A stretch of 64,000 nt of DNA from Lentisphaerae bacterium ADurb.Bin242 (GCA_002069785.1 MWCA01000002.1:62001-126000); one strand, 5' to 3'. Positions 36,173-45,683 are shown, counted from the stretch's first letter. The notes: generated by a model from the sequence alone, not told the origin. Numbers and translations are program-made.

Positions 36173-37396
36173 TCAATCCTTTCTGACAAGCCGGAGATTC
36201 TGAATCCGCAGAACATCGGCGGTGTTGCTGTTGTAGATGTAGACGGCGGGAGAATTCAACTCGGCCGGAGCCCGGAACTTTCCCGAAACCTCGTGATATC
36301 CGCCGTCCTTCGCGATCCCGGAGGCAAATGAGGCGATTACCTGGAATTTCGTGCGGGCGCGGTCATACTGGCCGACCAGCACGCAGTTGTCGGAACTTTT
36401 CAGGCTCACTTCTTTTCCTTTGGCGATCCGGAAGGAAATTTCATACTCTTTTCCGGGCATCAGCTCGACTTCCAGTTTTTTGCAGAGGAAATTACCGTTC
36501 CCCTGAAGCGTCAGGTTCTTCGCCTCTTCCGGCTCGATGACCTTCGGCGGCGGGGGCGGCGAGAACTGTTTTTTCAGCTCCGAAGCAATCTCTTTCGCCT
36601 TCGACTGCCAGGCATCCGGCGGCGAGGAAAACCCTTTGAGAATCATCACGTATTCGGGCGAACGGTATCCCTTTTCCGCGATCTTCGGGGTTTTGGCGCT
36701 GAAATAGAACTTATGGTATACCTTTCGGTCCCAGAACATATAGGTTCCCTGCCCCGGGAAATACTTTCCGAAGTAGCCGAGAATGCCTTTCTTTTCGTCG
36801 CTGTTGAACTGGGCGAACCAGAGCAGTTCCGGTTCCTTGTCCTGCCGGCAGAGGAACCAGCCCTCGTCGCTGTTGAAACGACCGTCGCGGAAAGAGCCGT
36901 AGGGCCTTCCGATCAGCCACGAATCATTGTTTTTCGACCAGCAGAACTGGAAGATGTAGAAGGAATGGATCGGCTGGGCTTCGACCGCTTCATACTGTTT
37001 CCGGATGACGATCCCCTCCGGGGTGATCGTGAAGTTCACGTTCAGCTTCAGGCTGCCGAGCATGGAAATCTTGTCGAAAACGATCTTCTTTCCTTCAAAG
37101 AGATTGTTTTCCACTTTCTTTTCGGCGCCGTCAACGTTCAGTTTCAGGGAAACGAGTTTTTCAACTCCGCCCTCCTTGTGACCAGACCCGATAAAGCGGT
37201 TCGGTCCCGTGGTGGACAGAATCGTGCCGTAAAACCCGGTCCGGGTTCCAAGTTCGGCTCCTTCATAAAAATATTGGGCGCTGCAATAGAACTCCTTTTC
37301 CGAAAAGACCACTTTATAGGGGCCGGATTCCAGAATCATGTCGTTTGCGGAAAGGATTCCCGCCGCGGCAAGCATCAGGAAGGTGAATGATTTCAT
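36173..37396 (-). CDS. Secreted protein with C-terminal binding module
   Basis: This 407-residue protein has a signal peptide (MKSFTFLMLAAAGILSA), a beta-sandwich-like domain to about residue 275, a proline linker (PPPPP near 280), and a C-terminal module of about 125 residues that matches the two modules at the end of the downstream protein (GNGNFLCKKLEVELMPGKEY and AVYIYNSNTADVLRIQNLRL). Only one base separates it from the next start. It may bind the same glycan as its partner. No catalytic motif is evident. Confidence 0.7.
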   Translation of the reverse strand: MKSFTFLMLAAAGILSANDMILESGPYKVVFSEKEFYCSAQYFYEGAELGTRTGFYGTILSTTGPNRFIGSGHKEGGVEKLVSLKLNVDGAEKKVENNLFEGKKIVFDKISMLGSLKLNVNFTITPEGIVIRKQYEAVEAQPIHSFYIFQFCWSKNNDSWLIGRPYGSFRDGRFNSDEGWFLCRQDKEPELLWFAQFNSDEKKGILGYFGKYFPGQGTYMFWDRKVYHKFYFSAKTPKIAEKGYRSPEYVMILKGFSSPPDAWQSKAKEIASELKKQFSPPPPPKVIEPEEAKNLTLQGNGNFLCKKLEVELMPGKEYEISFRIAKGKEVSLKSSDNCVLVGQYDRARTKFQVIASFASGIAKDGGYHEVSGKFRAPAELNSPAVYIYNSNTADVLRIQNLRLVRKD

Positions 37397-37469
37397 GAAG
37401 ATATCCTCTTGCTCATCGGTTCCTGTTTCAGATAAAATAATTCACGGTGTGCGGGGGACAATCCCGTTT

Positions 37470-38261
37470 TCACATATCCGCGCGGAAGTGCATGCTCAGA
37501 TTGTTTTTGAGCCCGTTGTTGGTCGGAACAGTCCAGGCTTTCAGGGTCTGGGACTTGACGGAGTCGACGTTGCCGCCAAGATAGAGAAGGTTCACGCTTC
37601 CGTTATGGTGCGGATAATAGGAGGTTCCGGAATCGGGCCAGAGATAAGCCAGCAGGAAGAGCTGTCCGTTCGGGTTGTTCTGCGCGCCGTAAAAAGCGGA
37701 ATCGCTGCCGGTCGCGTCGCCCGCGTAGATCAGGCTGGAGGCATGCTGAATCTTCGTGATCTTGTAATTCGTATAGGCGAAAGCACGGTCGCTGGTCACT
37801 CCGTTGTAGCTGTTGATGCCGATCGTCTGGCAGCCGGCCAGGGAAGAGTACATCTCCGTGCCGGACGGGTCTTTGCGCGTTTTCAGGTCATTGAACTCCT
37901 TTTTGCCGTAATCCTTTGAAGCGGGGCACACCCACAGAACCGCCGTCTTCGTATAAGGGACCAGCACCCCGACCCAGCGGCTGGTGGTGACCGTGTTTCC
38001 CTTTGCCGTATAATAGCCCGGAATGTAGTCGCTGAAGTCCGAAATATACATATGCAGCGCCGTTCCGATCTGCTTGAGATTGTTGACACAGGCAACTTTC
38101 CGGGCCGTGTTTCTTGCATTGTTCAGCGCGGGAAGCAGCATTCCCGCCAGAATCGCGATGATCGAAATCACGACCAGCAATTCTATCAAAGTGAACCCGA
38201 ACCATCCGGCCATTGTTCTCCGGAATCCCTCTTTCCAGCAAACGTTTTCTTTTCTCTTCAT
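37470..38261 (-). CDS. Pseudopilin-like protein (GntR/LacI-hybrid locus)
   Basis: The start at 38261 follows AAGGAGGATGAA. The 263-residue protein has the canonical Gly before the cleavage site ([17 protein letters not shown]), the neck [18 protein letters not shown], and a degenerate C-terminal signature [12 protein letters not shown] where Gly replaces Asp. Its operon continues with two secreted proteins (73 nt gap to the next). The divergent order seen in the LacI locus is replaced here by a co-directional regulator just upstream. Confidence 0.88.
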   Translation of the reverse strand: MKRKENVCWKEGFRRTMAGWFGFTLIELLVVISIIAILAGMLLPALNNARNTARKVACVNNLKQIGTALHMYISDFSDYIPGYYTAKGNTVTTSRWVGVLVPYTKTAVLWVCPASKDYGKKEFNDLKTRKDPSGTEMYSSLAGCQTIGINSYNGVTSDRAFAYTNYKITKIQHASSLIYAGDATGSDSAFYGAQNNPNGQLFLLAYLWPDSGTSYYPHHNGSVNLLYLGGNVDSVKSQTLKAWTVPTNNGLKNNLSMHFRADM

Positions 38262-38300
38262 TTCATCCTCCTTGCAATTACGAGATACTCTGTTTATGAA

Positions 38301-38364
38301 TGTAAAATCCGTTCTTATCTGTTTTACAACGTCCATATCATACAGACCGCCATTCACATTACAA
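38301..38364 (-). promoter_or_regulatory. Promoter and inverted repeat before the pseudopilin gene
   Basis: On the minus strand TTGTAA (38364-38359) and TATGAT (38342-38337), 16 bp apart, make a fair promoter inside the end of the regulator gene. Downstream, TGTAAAA (38328-38322) and TTTTACA (38307-38301) form a perfect 7-bp inverted repeat with a 14-nt spacer between the -10 and the start codon, a likely operator for the adjacent regulator. Confidence 0.45.
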
Positions 38365-38376
38365 TGTTCGGCAGCG

Positions 38377-39474
38377 TCACGATTCACGAATAATCAGCTC
38401 CGGCTCGACACGAACCTCGCGGCCGGTCCATTTTCCGAGGATCGCCTGGGAAAGAACCGCTCCGATCTTTTCCTCGTTCAGCGACACGGAGGAAAGCGGC
38501 GGGACAAGCATCGTTGCAATGGGAATATTGTTCATCCCGACCACCTCGATATCCTTTCCGACCGCGAGCCCCAGTTCGGCGGCCGCTTCGTAAATCGTCG
38601 TGACCCACGCATCCCCCATGGAAAAGAAAGCCCTCGTCCCGTCCCGGATAGCGTCGCAGATCGTCTTCCGGGAAATATCCAGTTCCCGCGGAATAATCTT
38701 CACATGGGAGTAGAAATCGACTCCGGCTTCGCCGTAAGCCTTCTCGATCCCGTTCAAAATGGAGGTGCCGTGATCGTTGTTGGCAACCCCCATCCGTCGG
38801 CGATAGACCTCATCCAGATGCCGGAGGGAAAGCACGCCGAGCCTGCTTTTCTTCCGCGCCAGGAAATGGCGGGCGACCGCGATCCCCGTTTTCTCCGTAT
38901 CCACCAGAATCCGGTTGGCATACCCGAACGGGACTTCCGTATCGTCGAAAAACACAAAGTTGATCTGCCCGGCGAGGAGTTCATATTTCTTGAACTGTTT
39001 GAAGGGAAAATGACGGTCCCCGAAGATCACGATCGAATCCCAGTGCGTGCGGAAAATCCCTTCGAGCCAGGCCTCGTGTTCCTCCATGGTGACCCCCTCC
39101 GTCGCCGGCAGCAGTTTCAGGGGAATATTGTAGTACGGCTTGCCGCTGGTCTGCGTCAGGACGGAAGAGAAAAAACGGCCGAAGATGCTCGTGTTCACAT
39201 CCACGAAGTAGCCGACCCGACAGGTGTTGTCCTTTTTCCTTCTTGGATTGGCCTTGCATACAAACGTCCCGACTCCGGGAACCCGCCGGACGTATCCCTC
39301 TTCCTCCAACGCGCGGAGCACATTGTTGGACGTCACATAGCTGATGTCCATCAGCGACGCCAGCTGGCGGCTGCTCGGAAACCGGGCTCCCTCGGAGTAG
39401 ACTCCGTTATGGATGTCTCCGATGAGCTGTTCCTTGGCCCGGAGATATTTCGGCTTGGCTGTTTTCATTTTCAT
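38377..39474 (-). CDS. GntR-type regulator with LacI-like sensor domain
   Basis: This 365-residue protein has a GntR winged helix at residues 1-75 ([47 protein letters not shown]) joined to a periplasmic-binding-like domain ([39 protein letters not shown]). This hybrid plan is known from AraR-type sugar regulators. It lies directly upstream of the pseudopilin gene in the same direction and likely controls that operon in response to a sugar. A palindrome at its own promoter suggests autoregulation. Confidence 0.88.
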   Translation of the reverse strand: MKMKTAKPKYLRAKEQLIGDIHNGVYSEGARFPSSRQLASLMDISYVTSNNVLRALEEEGYVRRVPGVGTFVCKANPRRKKDNTCRVGYFVDVNTSIFGRFFSSVLTQTSGKPYYNIPLKLLPATEGVTMEEHEAWLEGIFRTHWDSIVIFGDRHFPFKQFKKYELLAGQINFVFFDDTEVPFGYANRILVDTEKTGIAVARHFLARKKSRLGVLSLRHLDEVYRRRMGVANNDHGTSILNGIEKAYGEAGVDFYSHVKIIPRELDISRKTICDAIRDGTRAFFSMGDAWVTTIYEAAAELGLAVGKDIEVVGMNNIPIATMLVPPLSSVSLNEEKIGAVLSQAILGKWTGREVRVEPELIIRES

Positions 39475-39500
39475 GGGATACTGTATATATCACCTTTTTT

Positions 39501-39554
39501 ACCGTTATATATCGGTTTCTTTTTAAATTATAATCCGTCCCCGGAAAAAAACAA
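39501..39554 (-). promoter_or_regulatory. Promoter and palindromic operator of the GntR/LacI-hybrid gene
   Basis: A -35-like TTGTTT (39554-39549) and -10 TATAAT (39532-39527), 16 bp apart, are followed by ACCGATATATAACGGT (39516-39501), a palindrome with one mismatched pair. The CTTGTTTTTTT and GATTATAATTTAA surroundings match the two promoters of the LacI locus. The palindrome sits at about the transcription start, so autorepression is likely. Confidence 0.55.
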
Positions 39555-39626
39555 GGGGACATTTGAAAAAAAATCAGTTTTTCAGTTTTTTCGTGTCTTT
39601 CTTCCGGATATGTCTCCGGCACAGGG

Positions 39627-39655
39627 TTGCTTTTTCGCGGATCCGGATGTAAACT
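39627..39655 (+). promoter_or_regulatory. Weak candidate promoter for 39712-41318
   Basis: TTGCTT (39627-39632) and TAAACT (39650-39655) are 17 bp apart, upstream of the ATG at 39712. Both hexamers match the sigma-70 consensus at four of six positions, so support is weak. Confidence 0.3.
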
Positions 39656-39711
39656 ATCCCGGAAGACGTGTTTCCGTGCTTTTCAGAGTAAGCCAGATTC
39701 AGGAGAAGAAT

Positions 39712-40407
39712 ATGCCGCATTCTTTTTTCACGATTCCGCTGACAATTCTGGCGATCTCCGGCTGTTTCGTCTGGTGGATCTGGAAGAAGCTCCCTCCGGA
39801 CAACCCGTTTTCGGATGCCGAAAAGCGGACGCTCGGAGTCCTCGCCGGGATCATGGGCTGCGGAACATTCATCGTGCTGATCGGCGGATTCGATCTGTCC
39901 CTGTCGATGCTGCGGTTCCCGGATGTCGGCTTCGGACGCGGCGTCATTGAAATCACCGGAAGCAACCATCTGGACGGCGTGAGCCGCTTCAAATACCTTT
40001 ATTACTTCTGCCTGTGGTTCGGATTGCTTTCACCTCTGGTCATCGGACCGGCGGCGATTTTGCTCCGGAAGCGGAAGGTCCTTCTGCTTTCCCTGCTTTG
40101 TCTTCTGCCGGTTTTCAGCTATTTCGAGGTGAATACCGGCGTACAGGCGGGATTCCATTACCGGGCCCAGCTTCTCGAGCGTTTCGGCAAGGACAGGAAG
40201 GGATATCTTGCGGCGGACCGGCTCATGCCGCCGGACATCCGGCAGGAATACGCCGGGGGACCGCGAAGCAAAACCTGCAAGGTTGCAGCACTTCTCGGCT
40301 GGGCCTGCTGGCCGTTCTGGAATCTCCTGTGCTTTCCTGTCGTCCTGCTTGTTATGAGTTTGTTGTTCCATGTCGGGTCAAAAACGGAAAGGAAGGACTC
40401 CGAATGA
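39712..40407 (+). CDS. Multi-pass membrane protein of unknown function
   Basis: The ATG at 39712 follows AGGAGAAGAAT. The same frame is open far upstream, but that part lies antisense to the regulator gene and is not credible. The 231-residue product has about five transmembrane segments (FFTIPLTILAISGCFVWWI; LGVLAGIMGCGTFIVLIGGF; YYFCLWFGLLSPLVIGPAAI; LLLSLLCLLPVFSYF; FWNLLCFPVVLLVMSLLF). No family is recognised. It overlaps the lipoprotein gene by ATGA, so the two are probably made together. Confidence 0.65.
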   Translation: MPHSFFTIPLTILAISGCFVWWIWKKLPPDNPFSDAEKRTLGVLAGIMGCGTFIVLIGGFDLSLSMLRFPDVGFGRGVIEITGSNHLDGVSRFKYLYYFCLWFGLLSPLVIGPAAILLRKRKVLLLSLLCLLPVFSYFEVNTGVQAGFHYRAQLLERFGKDRKGYLAADRLMPPDIRQEYAGGPRSKTCKVAALLGWACWPFWNLLCFPVVLLVMSLLFHVGSKTERKDSE

Positions 40408-41318
40408 AAAGAATCCTGTTGTGTCTCGCCCTCCCGATTGCCGCCGGACTTCTGCTTGTCGGGTGCAGAAGCACCTTCAGCGAAGATTTCGGATGCAAAT
40501 GCGGGGCCGTCTACGGCAATTACGATACCATGCAGAAGAATCTGGAACAGGGATTCACCCATCCGGAACAGAAAGCCTTGCTGGAAGAAACGCCTCTTAC
40601 CTCCGCCTATTATCACCAGATGTATTTCATCGCGCTGCTCCGGAACGGACTGATTCCAGAGGCGCTGGCGGAATCGGAAATCTCGCTCAAGGCGCAGGAG
40701 ATGCCACTGACCCGTTATTTCCGGGCGGTCCACTATCTGAGGGAAAGCGATCCGGGCGCGGCGGCGCGGGAACTCGCGGCTCTCGACATATTGCTTGCAA
40801 AAAAATACGTCCCGCCGATCAATTATTATCAGTTCCTGCTTGCGCGCGAGCCGGATGAACCTCATGACAAGATGCTGAAGATTAGTGCATCGGACTTCCT
40901 GAACAGCCGCGCAAACCGGATCCGGAAGGAACTGGAATCTTGTAAAAACATGCCGGCGGGAATCAGTTTCGTATTCCGGGATATCCAATCCGAATCCTTC
41001 CGGAAGCTCCGGTTCGGCGCTTTGCGCACGGATACGGAAAAACAACTCGGAAAGCCGGATTTCGTATATGCCTTCCGGGGTGCCGCAGCCCCGTGCATGA
41101 AAGGACGCGATGTGCTTGTCTATCAGCTGCCGGAAGAAGGCAAAGTTGTTGAACTGTATTTCTCGCGCCAGACCAACCGTCTCGGAGACGTCCGGATTCT
41201 GCCGGAATCAGGCTATCGGCCGAGAGATGGAAAGCGGGACGGGCCGACCTGGTTCCGTCCGAAAGACGCGCCATTCACACTCGGGACAATCTCCTCTCCG
41301 GAAACTTCCGGAAAGTGA
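40404..41318 (+). CDS. Lipoprotein with helical repeat region
   Basis: This 304-residue protein begins MKRILLCLALPIAAGLLLVGC, a lipoprotein signal with lipobox LLVGC, so it should be lipid-anchored at Cys 21. The first half is helical and TPR-like in feel (YYHQMYFIALLRNGLIPEAL; YFRAVHYLRESDPGAAAREL). The second half has short beta segments (FGALRTDTEKQLGKPDFVYA), like the small domains that follow a beta-stranded lipoprotein fold. GGAAGG precedes the ATG. Function unknown. Confidence 0.7.
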   Translation: MKRILLCLALPIAAGLLLVGCRSTFSEDFGCKCGAVYGNYDTMQKNLEQGFTHPEQKALLEETPLTSAYYHQMYFIALLRNGLIPEALAESEISLKAQEMPLTRYFRAVHYLRESDPGAAARELAALDILLAKKYVPPINYYQFLLAREPDEPHDKMLKISASDFLNSRANRIRKELESCKNMPAGISFVFRDIQSESFRKLRFGALRTDTEKQLGKPDFVYAFRGAAAPCMKGRDVLVYQLPEEGKVVELYFSRQTNRLGDVRILPESGYRPRDGKRDGPTWFRPKDAPFTLGTISSPETSGK

Positions 41319-41366
41319 GTTCAGGAAGAAGCGCCCGGAAAGCTCCGAAGGGCATGAATCCGCCGT

Positions 41367-42242
41367 TCACGGGAGGTTCGCGGCAATATACGCCGTGGGG
41401 GTGACTCCCAGCGTTTTCCGGAAAATCCGCGTGAAATAATTCGGGCTGTTGAACCCGGAGGCGAACGCGGTCTCGCGGACGGTCATGCCCGAGGAAATCA
41501 ACAGGTGCGTTGCCTGCGCCAGACGCCGGTGCAGAATGTATTTATTGACCGACATCCCCAACTCCTTCCGGAACAGTTTTTCCAGATGGTTCGGCGTGAC
41601 CGGAACTTTTTCCGCAATGGCGGACAGGTTCAAATCGGGGTCCGGATAACAGGAATCGATGAAGTTTTTCGCCATGAAGAAATAACGGTTTCCTCCCCCG
41701 GAACGCTTCCGTTCCGCCGTCTTTTTATTACCGAGAGCCAGCGACAGAATCCGCAGCAGCATGGACTGATATTTGAGTTCGGAGGCAAGGGAATCCGGGT
41801 AGAAAGTGAAGAATTCGCGGAGCAGCGGAAGCATCTCCGGAGAAACTTTTTCCGTGAAGTAAGGGAAAGAGACGGGCAGCTCCTCCGGCACCGATGCGCA
41901 CAGCGACGGCTGGAAAGCGTTCCGGCTGTCCTCGAATACATAAATCGTATCCTTCCGTCCATGGGCCGGACAGTCGTTCTTCCAGTCGAAATGAATGCAC
42001 CAGCGCTCCACGGCGGAATCGGCGATCGTGCAATGAATCCGGTTCGGAGGAAGGATGATAACGCTTCCCCGGGAGCAGAAAAAAGTTTCCTGTTCGGTGA
42101 TAACCCGCCCGTTCCCTCCGGAAAAATACACCAGTTCGAAGTCATAGATCCGGCGGTTGCGCTCGATCATGCCTTTTTTCCAGAGACCGTGCCAGCGGGG
42201 GCCGTGTCCGGGGTTCAGCAAGGGTAAATAATCAAAATGCAT
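41367..42242 (-). CDS. AraC-family transcriptional regulator
   Basis: This 291-residue protein has an N-terminal cupin-like sensing domain (FELVYFSGGNGRVITEQETF; GSVIILPPNRIH) and a C-terminal AraC double helix-turn-helix: LNLSAIAEKVPVTPNHLEKL, then TVRETAFASGFNSPNYFTRI and FRKTLGVTPTAY. It is divergent from the GHL6-like gene at 42348 across a 105-bp gap, so it likely activates that operon when a sugar is present. No clear ribosome site is visible before the start. Confidence 0.92.
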   Translation of the reverse strand: MHFDYLPLLNPGHGPRWHGLWKKGMIERNRRIYDFELVYFSGGNGRVITEQETFFCSRGSVIILPPNRIHCTIADSAVERWCIHFDWKNDCPAHGRKDTIYVFEDSRNAFQPSLCASVPEELPVSFPYFTEKVSPEMLPLLREFFTFYPDSLASELKYQSMLLRILSLALGNKKTAERKRSGGGNRYFFMAKNFIDSCYPDPDLNLSAIAEKVPVTPNHLEKLFRKELGMSVNKYILHRRLAQATHLLISSGMTVRETAFASGFNSPNYFTRIFRKTLGVTPTAYIAANLP

Positions 42243-42273
42243 GGATTGTGCTATGAATGATTGTTTTCGCTTC

Positions 42274-42301
42274 TTGTTGATTTTCGTATTTATTTTATAG
42301 T
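42274..42301 (+). promoter_or_regulatory. Candidate promoter of the GHL6-like operon
   Basis: TTGTTG (42274-42279) and TATAGT (42296-42301) are 16 bp apart, 46 bp before the ATG at 42348. This lies in the A+T-rich gap shared with the divergent AraC gene. No clear AraC direct repeat could be picked out by eye. Confidence 0.45.
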
Positions 42302-42347
42302 AAAGAAATATACAGCCGGAAATCCGAAACGCAAAGGAGAAAATTCA

Positions 42348-44396
42348 ATGAAATGGATAAAAAAATGCTATTCAAGACTGCTGATCGATAATCATATTAC
42401 GGACCTTCTGCCGCACTTCATGACAAAGTTCGATCCGCGGGAATATGTCCGGCTGGTCCGGCTTTCCGGCATGGAAGCCTCCATGGTCTACGCGTGCGAC
42501 CATAACGGAAACTGTTATTATCCGACGAAAGCCGGACACACGCACGGCAACTTGCACGGACGCGACATCTTCGGAGAAACCGTGGCCGGATTGAAGGAAG
42601 CCGGGATCGTTCCGGTGGCGTATTACACGGTCATTTACCACAACGATTCCGCGTTCCGCCTTCCGGACTGCCGGATGCGGGACATCCTCGGAAAAGACCA
42701 TGACGGCCGTTACCATTACTGCTGTCCGAACGCGGAAAAAGCGGTTGAATTCCATGAGCGGCAGATGGAGGAGATTCTGGCCTATCCCGTGGAAGGAATC
42801 TTCATCGACATGACTTTCTGGCCGATGGTCTGCTGCTGCGGCGCCTGCCGCGAAAAATATCGGGAAACGTCCGGAAAAGAAATTCCGGAAACAGTCGACT
42901 GGGAAAATCCGGAATGGGTGAAATTCCAGCGGTTCCGGGAGAACTCGCTGGCCGCGTTTGCGAAACGGCTTTCCGCACTCGTGCGGAAACTCCGTCCGGA
43001 AATCACGGTAACCCATCAGTTTTCACCGGTCTTGCACGGGTGGTATCTGGGGCAGTCCTCCGGGATCGCGGAGGCGTCCGATTACGCCTCGGGAGACTTC
43101 TACGGAGGCATCCTCCAGCAGCGTCTCGGCGTGAAGGTTTTCGATGCCTGTTCCGCACAAAAACCGTTTGAATTCATGACCTCCCGCTGTGTGACGCTCT
43201 GCGACCATACTTCCACGAAGTCGGAGGAGGAACTCTTTCTTCATGCGCTGACGACCCTTGCAAACGGCGGCGCGTATTTCTTCATCGACGCGATTCACCC
43301 GGACGGCACACTGGAAGAATCCTTCTATGAAAGGCTCGGAAAACTTTCGGCAAGGCTGAAGCCCTTCGAGGAACGGATCAAAGCATTGCGGCCATCCCTG
43401 CGGGCGGAAGCCGGGGTTTATTTTTCCATGAAAAGCGGCATCGACGAGGCGCAGAATCACAAAAATCTCCGCGAACTGAGCGATCCCCGCGGAAACATGG
43501 CGCACCGTGAAAACGCCGTTCTCGACGAGATTCTCGGAACCGCCGAAATCCTGACCCGGTGTCACATTCCTTATCGGATCGTCACGGACCGGACCCGCGA
43601 TTTCCATTCGCTGAAAGCAATCATTGTGAACAACGCGGGGTATCTTTCCGAAGAGGAATGCGGACGCCTCCGGGAATTCGTCCGGAACGGCGGAACCCTT
43701 CTTGCGACCGGACGGACCTCCCTGTTCCATCCGGATGGAAACGGAGGAAAAGAATTCGCACTGGCGGACGTTCTGGGAGTATCCTTCTCCGGGAAACGGA
43801 GCGACGGGACGAATTATCTTTCTTTCGGAAACTCCCTGATTTCTTCGGAGGACCGCGCCCCGCTGGCAACGGCCGGGAAAGACACGAAAATCTTCGGAAA
43901 AGTCGTCCTGCCGGAGTTTCCGGTCAATGATCCCGTGCGGTATGCCTCCATCCACTCGAATCCGCCCGGAAAAGAGACCGGTTTCGCCGGGCTGACGGAG
44001 CATCCGTTCGGGAAAGGGCTCTGCGTCTATCTCTTTTCGGGACTTCTCGGACGCCGTTTTCATTCCCAGCGAACCTTCGGCGAACAGCTGTTCCGGAAAT
44101 ACCTGCCCGCTTTTCTGGAAGCCTCGGAAAACCTGCCCGGTTCCGTGGAAGTCACCCTGCTGGAAAGTTCGGACGGCAACACCCTTGTTTTTACAATCGT
44201 GAATGCCCAGGCGGAACTGCCGCCGATCCCGCTGCACGATGTGAACATAGTTTTACGTCTTCCGGAAAAATTCCCGGTAAAGGAACTCCGTCGCCTCTCG
44301 GACGGAAAATCCCATCCGTTCCGGCGGGAGAAAAATTTGCTTTCGTTCACGGTTCCGGAAATCCGGGCAGGCGAGTTTTTTGAGCTGAAAAAATGA
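42348..44396 (+). CDS. GHL6-like glycoside hydrolase with trimerisation-like domain
   Basis: The ATG at 42348 follows AAAGGAGAAAATTCA. The 682-residue protein has no signal peptide. Its first 400 residues resemble hypothetical glycosyl hydrolase 6: VEGIFIDMTFWPMVCCCGAC with the paired Cys typical of that family, then EITVTHQFSP. At about residues 415-560 there is a beta-galactosidase trimerisation-like segment (LKAIIVNNAGYLSEEECGRL; FVRNGGTLLATGR). A small beta domain ends it. It likely hydrolyses an intracellular sugar chain, perhaps a fucoside since GHL6 relates to fucosidase-like annotations. It pairs with the cupin gene after 57 nt. Confidence 0.75.
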   Translation: MKWIKKCYSRLLIDNHITDLLPHFMTKFDPREYVRLVRLSGMEASMVYACDHNGNCYYPTKAGHTHGNLHGRDIFGETVAGLKEAGIVPVAYYTVIYHNDSAFRLPDCRMRDILGKDHDGRYHYCCPNAEKAVEFHERQMEEILAYPVEGIFIDMTFWPMVCCCGACREKYRETSGKEIPETVDWENPEWVKFQRFRENSLAAFAKRLSALVRKLRPEITVTHQFSPVLHGWYLGQSSGIAEASDYASGDFYGGILQQRLGVKVFDACSAQKPFEFMTSRCVTLCDHTSTKSEEELFLHALTTLANGGAYFFIDAIHPDGTLEESFYERLGKLSARLKPFEERIKALRPSLRAEAGVYFSMKSGIDEAQNHKNLRELSDPRGNMAHRENAVLDEILGTAEILTRCHIPYRIVTDRTRDFHSLKAIIVNNAGYLSEEECGRLREFVRNGGTLLATGRTSLFHPDGNGGKEFALADVLGVSFSGKRSDGTNYLSFGNSLISSEDRAPLATAGKDTKIFGKVVLPEFPVNDPVRYASIHSNPPGKETGFAGLTEHPFGKGLCVYLFSGLLGRRFHSQRTFGEQLFRKYLPAFLEASENLPGSVEVTLLESSDGNTLVFTIVNAQAELPPIPLHDVNIVLRLPEKFPVKELRRLSDGKSHPFRREKNLLSFTVPEIRAGEFFELKK

Positions 44397-44453
44397 AAAG
44401 GATGAATATTCCGTCCGCACAACATCAACCTATGAAATGAAGGAAAAGTCATC

Positions 44454-45668
44454 ATGTCCAATGCAGCCGCCATTCACCATGCCTTCGAGGCCGGAAAAGG
44501 GATTTTCCGGCTGGCCCCGAACTGGGTTCCCCGCTCGTTCTGTATTCCCGGACGCCGGATCAAACTCCATCCCGACGATTATTACGCGCCGGGCGGCAAA
44601 CGCGGCGGCATCGATGAACGCTGGCTCGGCTGCACCACTCCGGCGGACAACGGTCCGCTGACCGCCCCGAACGAAGGAATCAGCCACCTGATCGATCCGG
44701 AGGACAGGCTGATTCCCCTGACGGATGCCGTGGCGGAACTCGGCGCGGAACTGCTGGGCGAACGGCTCTGGAAAAAATACGGCGGATGGCCCGTTTACTC
44801 TAAATTCTTCGACAATCTGGGCCCCCTGCCCCATCATGTCCATCACCGGGAGGAACACGCGAAAAAGGTCGGCCGGCGCGGCAAAAGCGAGTGTTACTAT
44901 TTTCCGCCCCAGCTGAATAACCACAACGGTCATTTTCCGTTCACCTTCTTCGGGTTCGAACCGGGCACGACGCGGGAAGAAGTCCGGGAATGCCTCGTGA
45001 ATTTTTCGAAAGGCGACAACAAAATCACGAATCTCTCCCGCGCGTACCGGCTCGAACCCGGCACAGGCTGGGATGTCCCGCCGGGCGTTCTCCACGCGCC
45101 GGGCAGCTTCTGCACCTATGAACCGCAGCAGGCAAGCGACGTCTACGCGATGTATCAAAGTCTGGCGGACGACCAGATCGTTCCGGAAGAACTGCTCTGG
45201 AAGGACTGTCCGCCGGAAAAGCGGGGCGACTTCGATTATCTGGTGGAAGTCATCGACTGGGAGCTCAATGTGGACCCCGAATTCGCCAAGCACCGCTTCA
45301 TGCGTCCGCTCTTCGCAAAAGAAGAAGTCTCGATGCGTGCGGATGGGTACCTCGACCGCTGGATATGCTACCGTTCCGGAGAAGTCTCCGCCAAGGAATT
45401 GACAATTCTGCCGGGCCGCACCGCGGTTATCCGGGACGAGGCGGCCTATGGATTGATCATGATGCAGGGACACGGCACGCTCAACGGAATGAAACTGGAA
45501 ACCCCGGTGCTGATCCGTTACGGACAACGGACCAACGATGAATATTTCGTGTCGGAAGGAGCGGCACGGGAGGGCGTCGCGATCGTCAATGAATCGGACA
45601 CCGATCCGGTTGTCATGCTGAAACATTTCGGCCCCGAAAATCCGGAATGGGTCCGCTTCACGGCATAG
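44454..45668 (+). CDS. Cupin protein related to mannose-6-phosphate isomerase
   Basis: This 404-residue protein resembles class I phosphomannose isomerases: metal-binding motif PHHVHHREEHAKK at about residue 125, and a second cluster around DVPPGVLHAPGSFCTYEPQQ near 205. The C-terminal half is a second cupin-like barrel (LTILPGRTAVIRDEAAYGLI; MMQGHGTLNG). It is somewhat remote from true ManA, so the sugar may differ. It is co-directional with the GHL6-like gene and would take the released monosaccharide onward. The AraC regulator probably controls both. Confidence 0.7.
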   Translation: MSNAAAIHHAFEAGKGIFRLAPNWVPRSFCIPGRRIKLHPDDYYAPGGKRGGIDERWLGCTTPADNGPLTAPNEGISHLIDPEDRLIPLTDAVAELGAELLGERLWKKYGGWPVYSKFFDNLGPLPHHVHHREEHAKKVGRRGKSECYYFPPQLNNHNGHFPFTFFGFEPGTTREEVRECLVNFSKGDNKITNLSRAYRLEPGTGWDVPPGVLHAPGSFCTYEPQQASDVYAMYQSLADDQIVPEELLWKDCPPEKRGDFDYLVEVIDWELNVDPEFAKHRFMRPLFAKEEVSMRADGYLDRWICYRSGEVSAKELTILPGRTAVIRDEAAYGLIMMQGHGTLNGMKLETPVLIRYGQRTNDEYFVSEGAAREGVAIVNESDTDPVVMLKHFGPENPEWVRFTA

Positions 45669-45683
45669 AATGCCGATTTCATT
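45661..45683 (+). terminator. Short hairpin at the end of the cupin gene
   Basis: CGGCAT (45661-45666), loop AGA, and ATGCCG (45670-45675) form a perfect stem that includes the stop codon, followed by ATTTCATT. It lies between convergent genes. The stem is short and the T run is broken, so this is tentative. Confidence 0.35.

Noticed and set aside
38074-39711. Upstream part of the long plus-strand frame ending at 40407
   Set aside because: Only the last 232 codons, from ATG 39712 with AGGAGAAG, make a plausible membrane protein; the rest is antisense to the pseudopilin and regulator genes.
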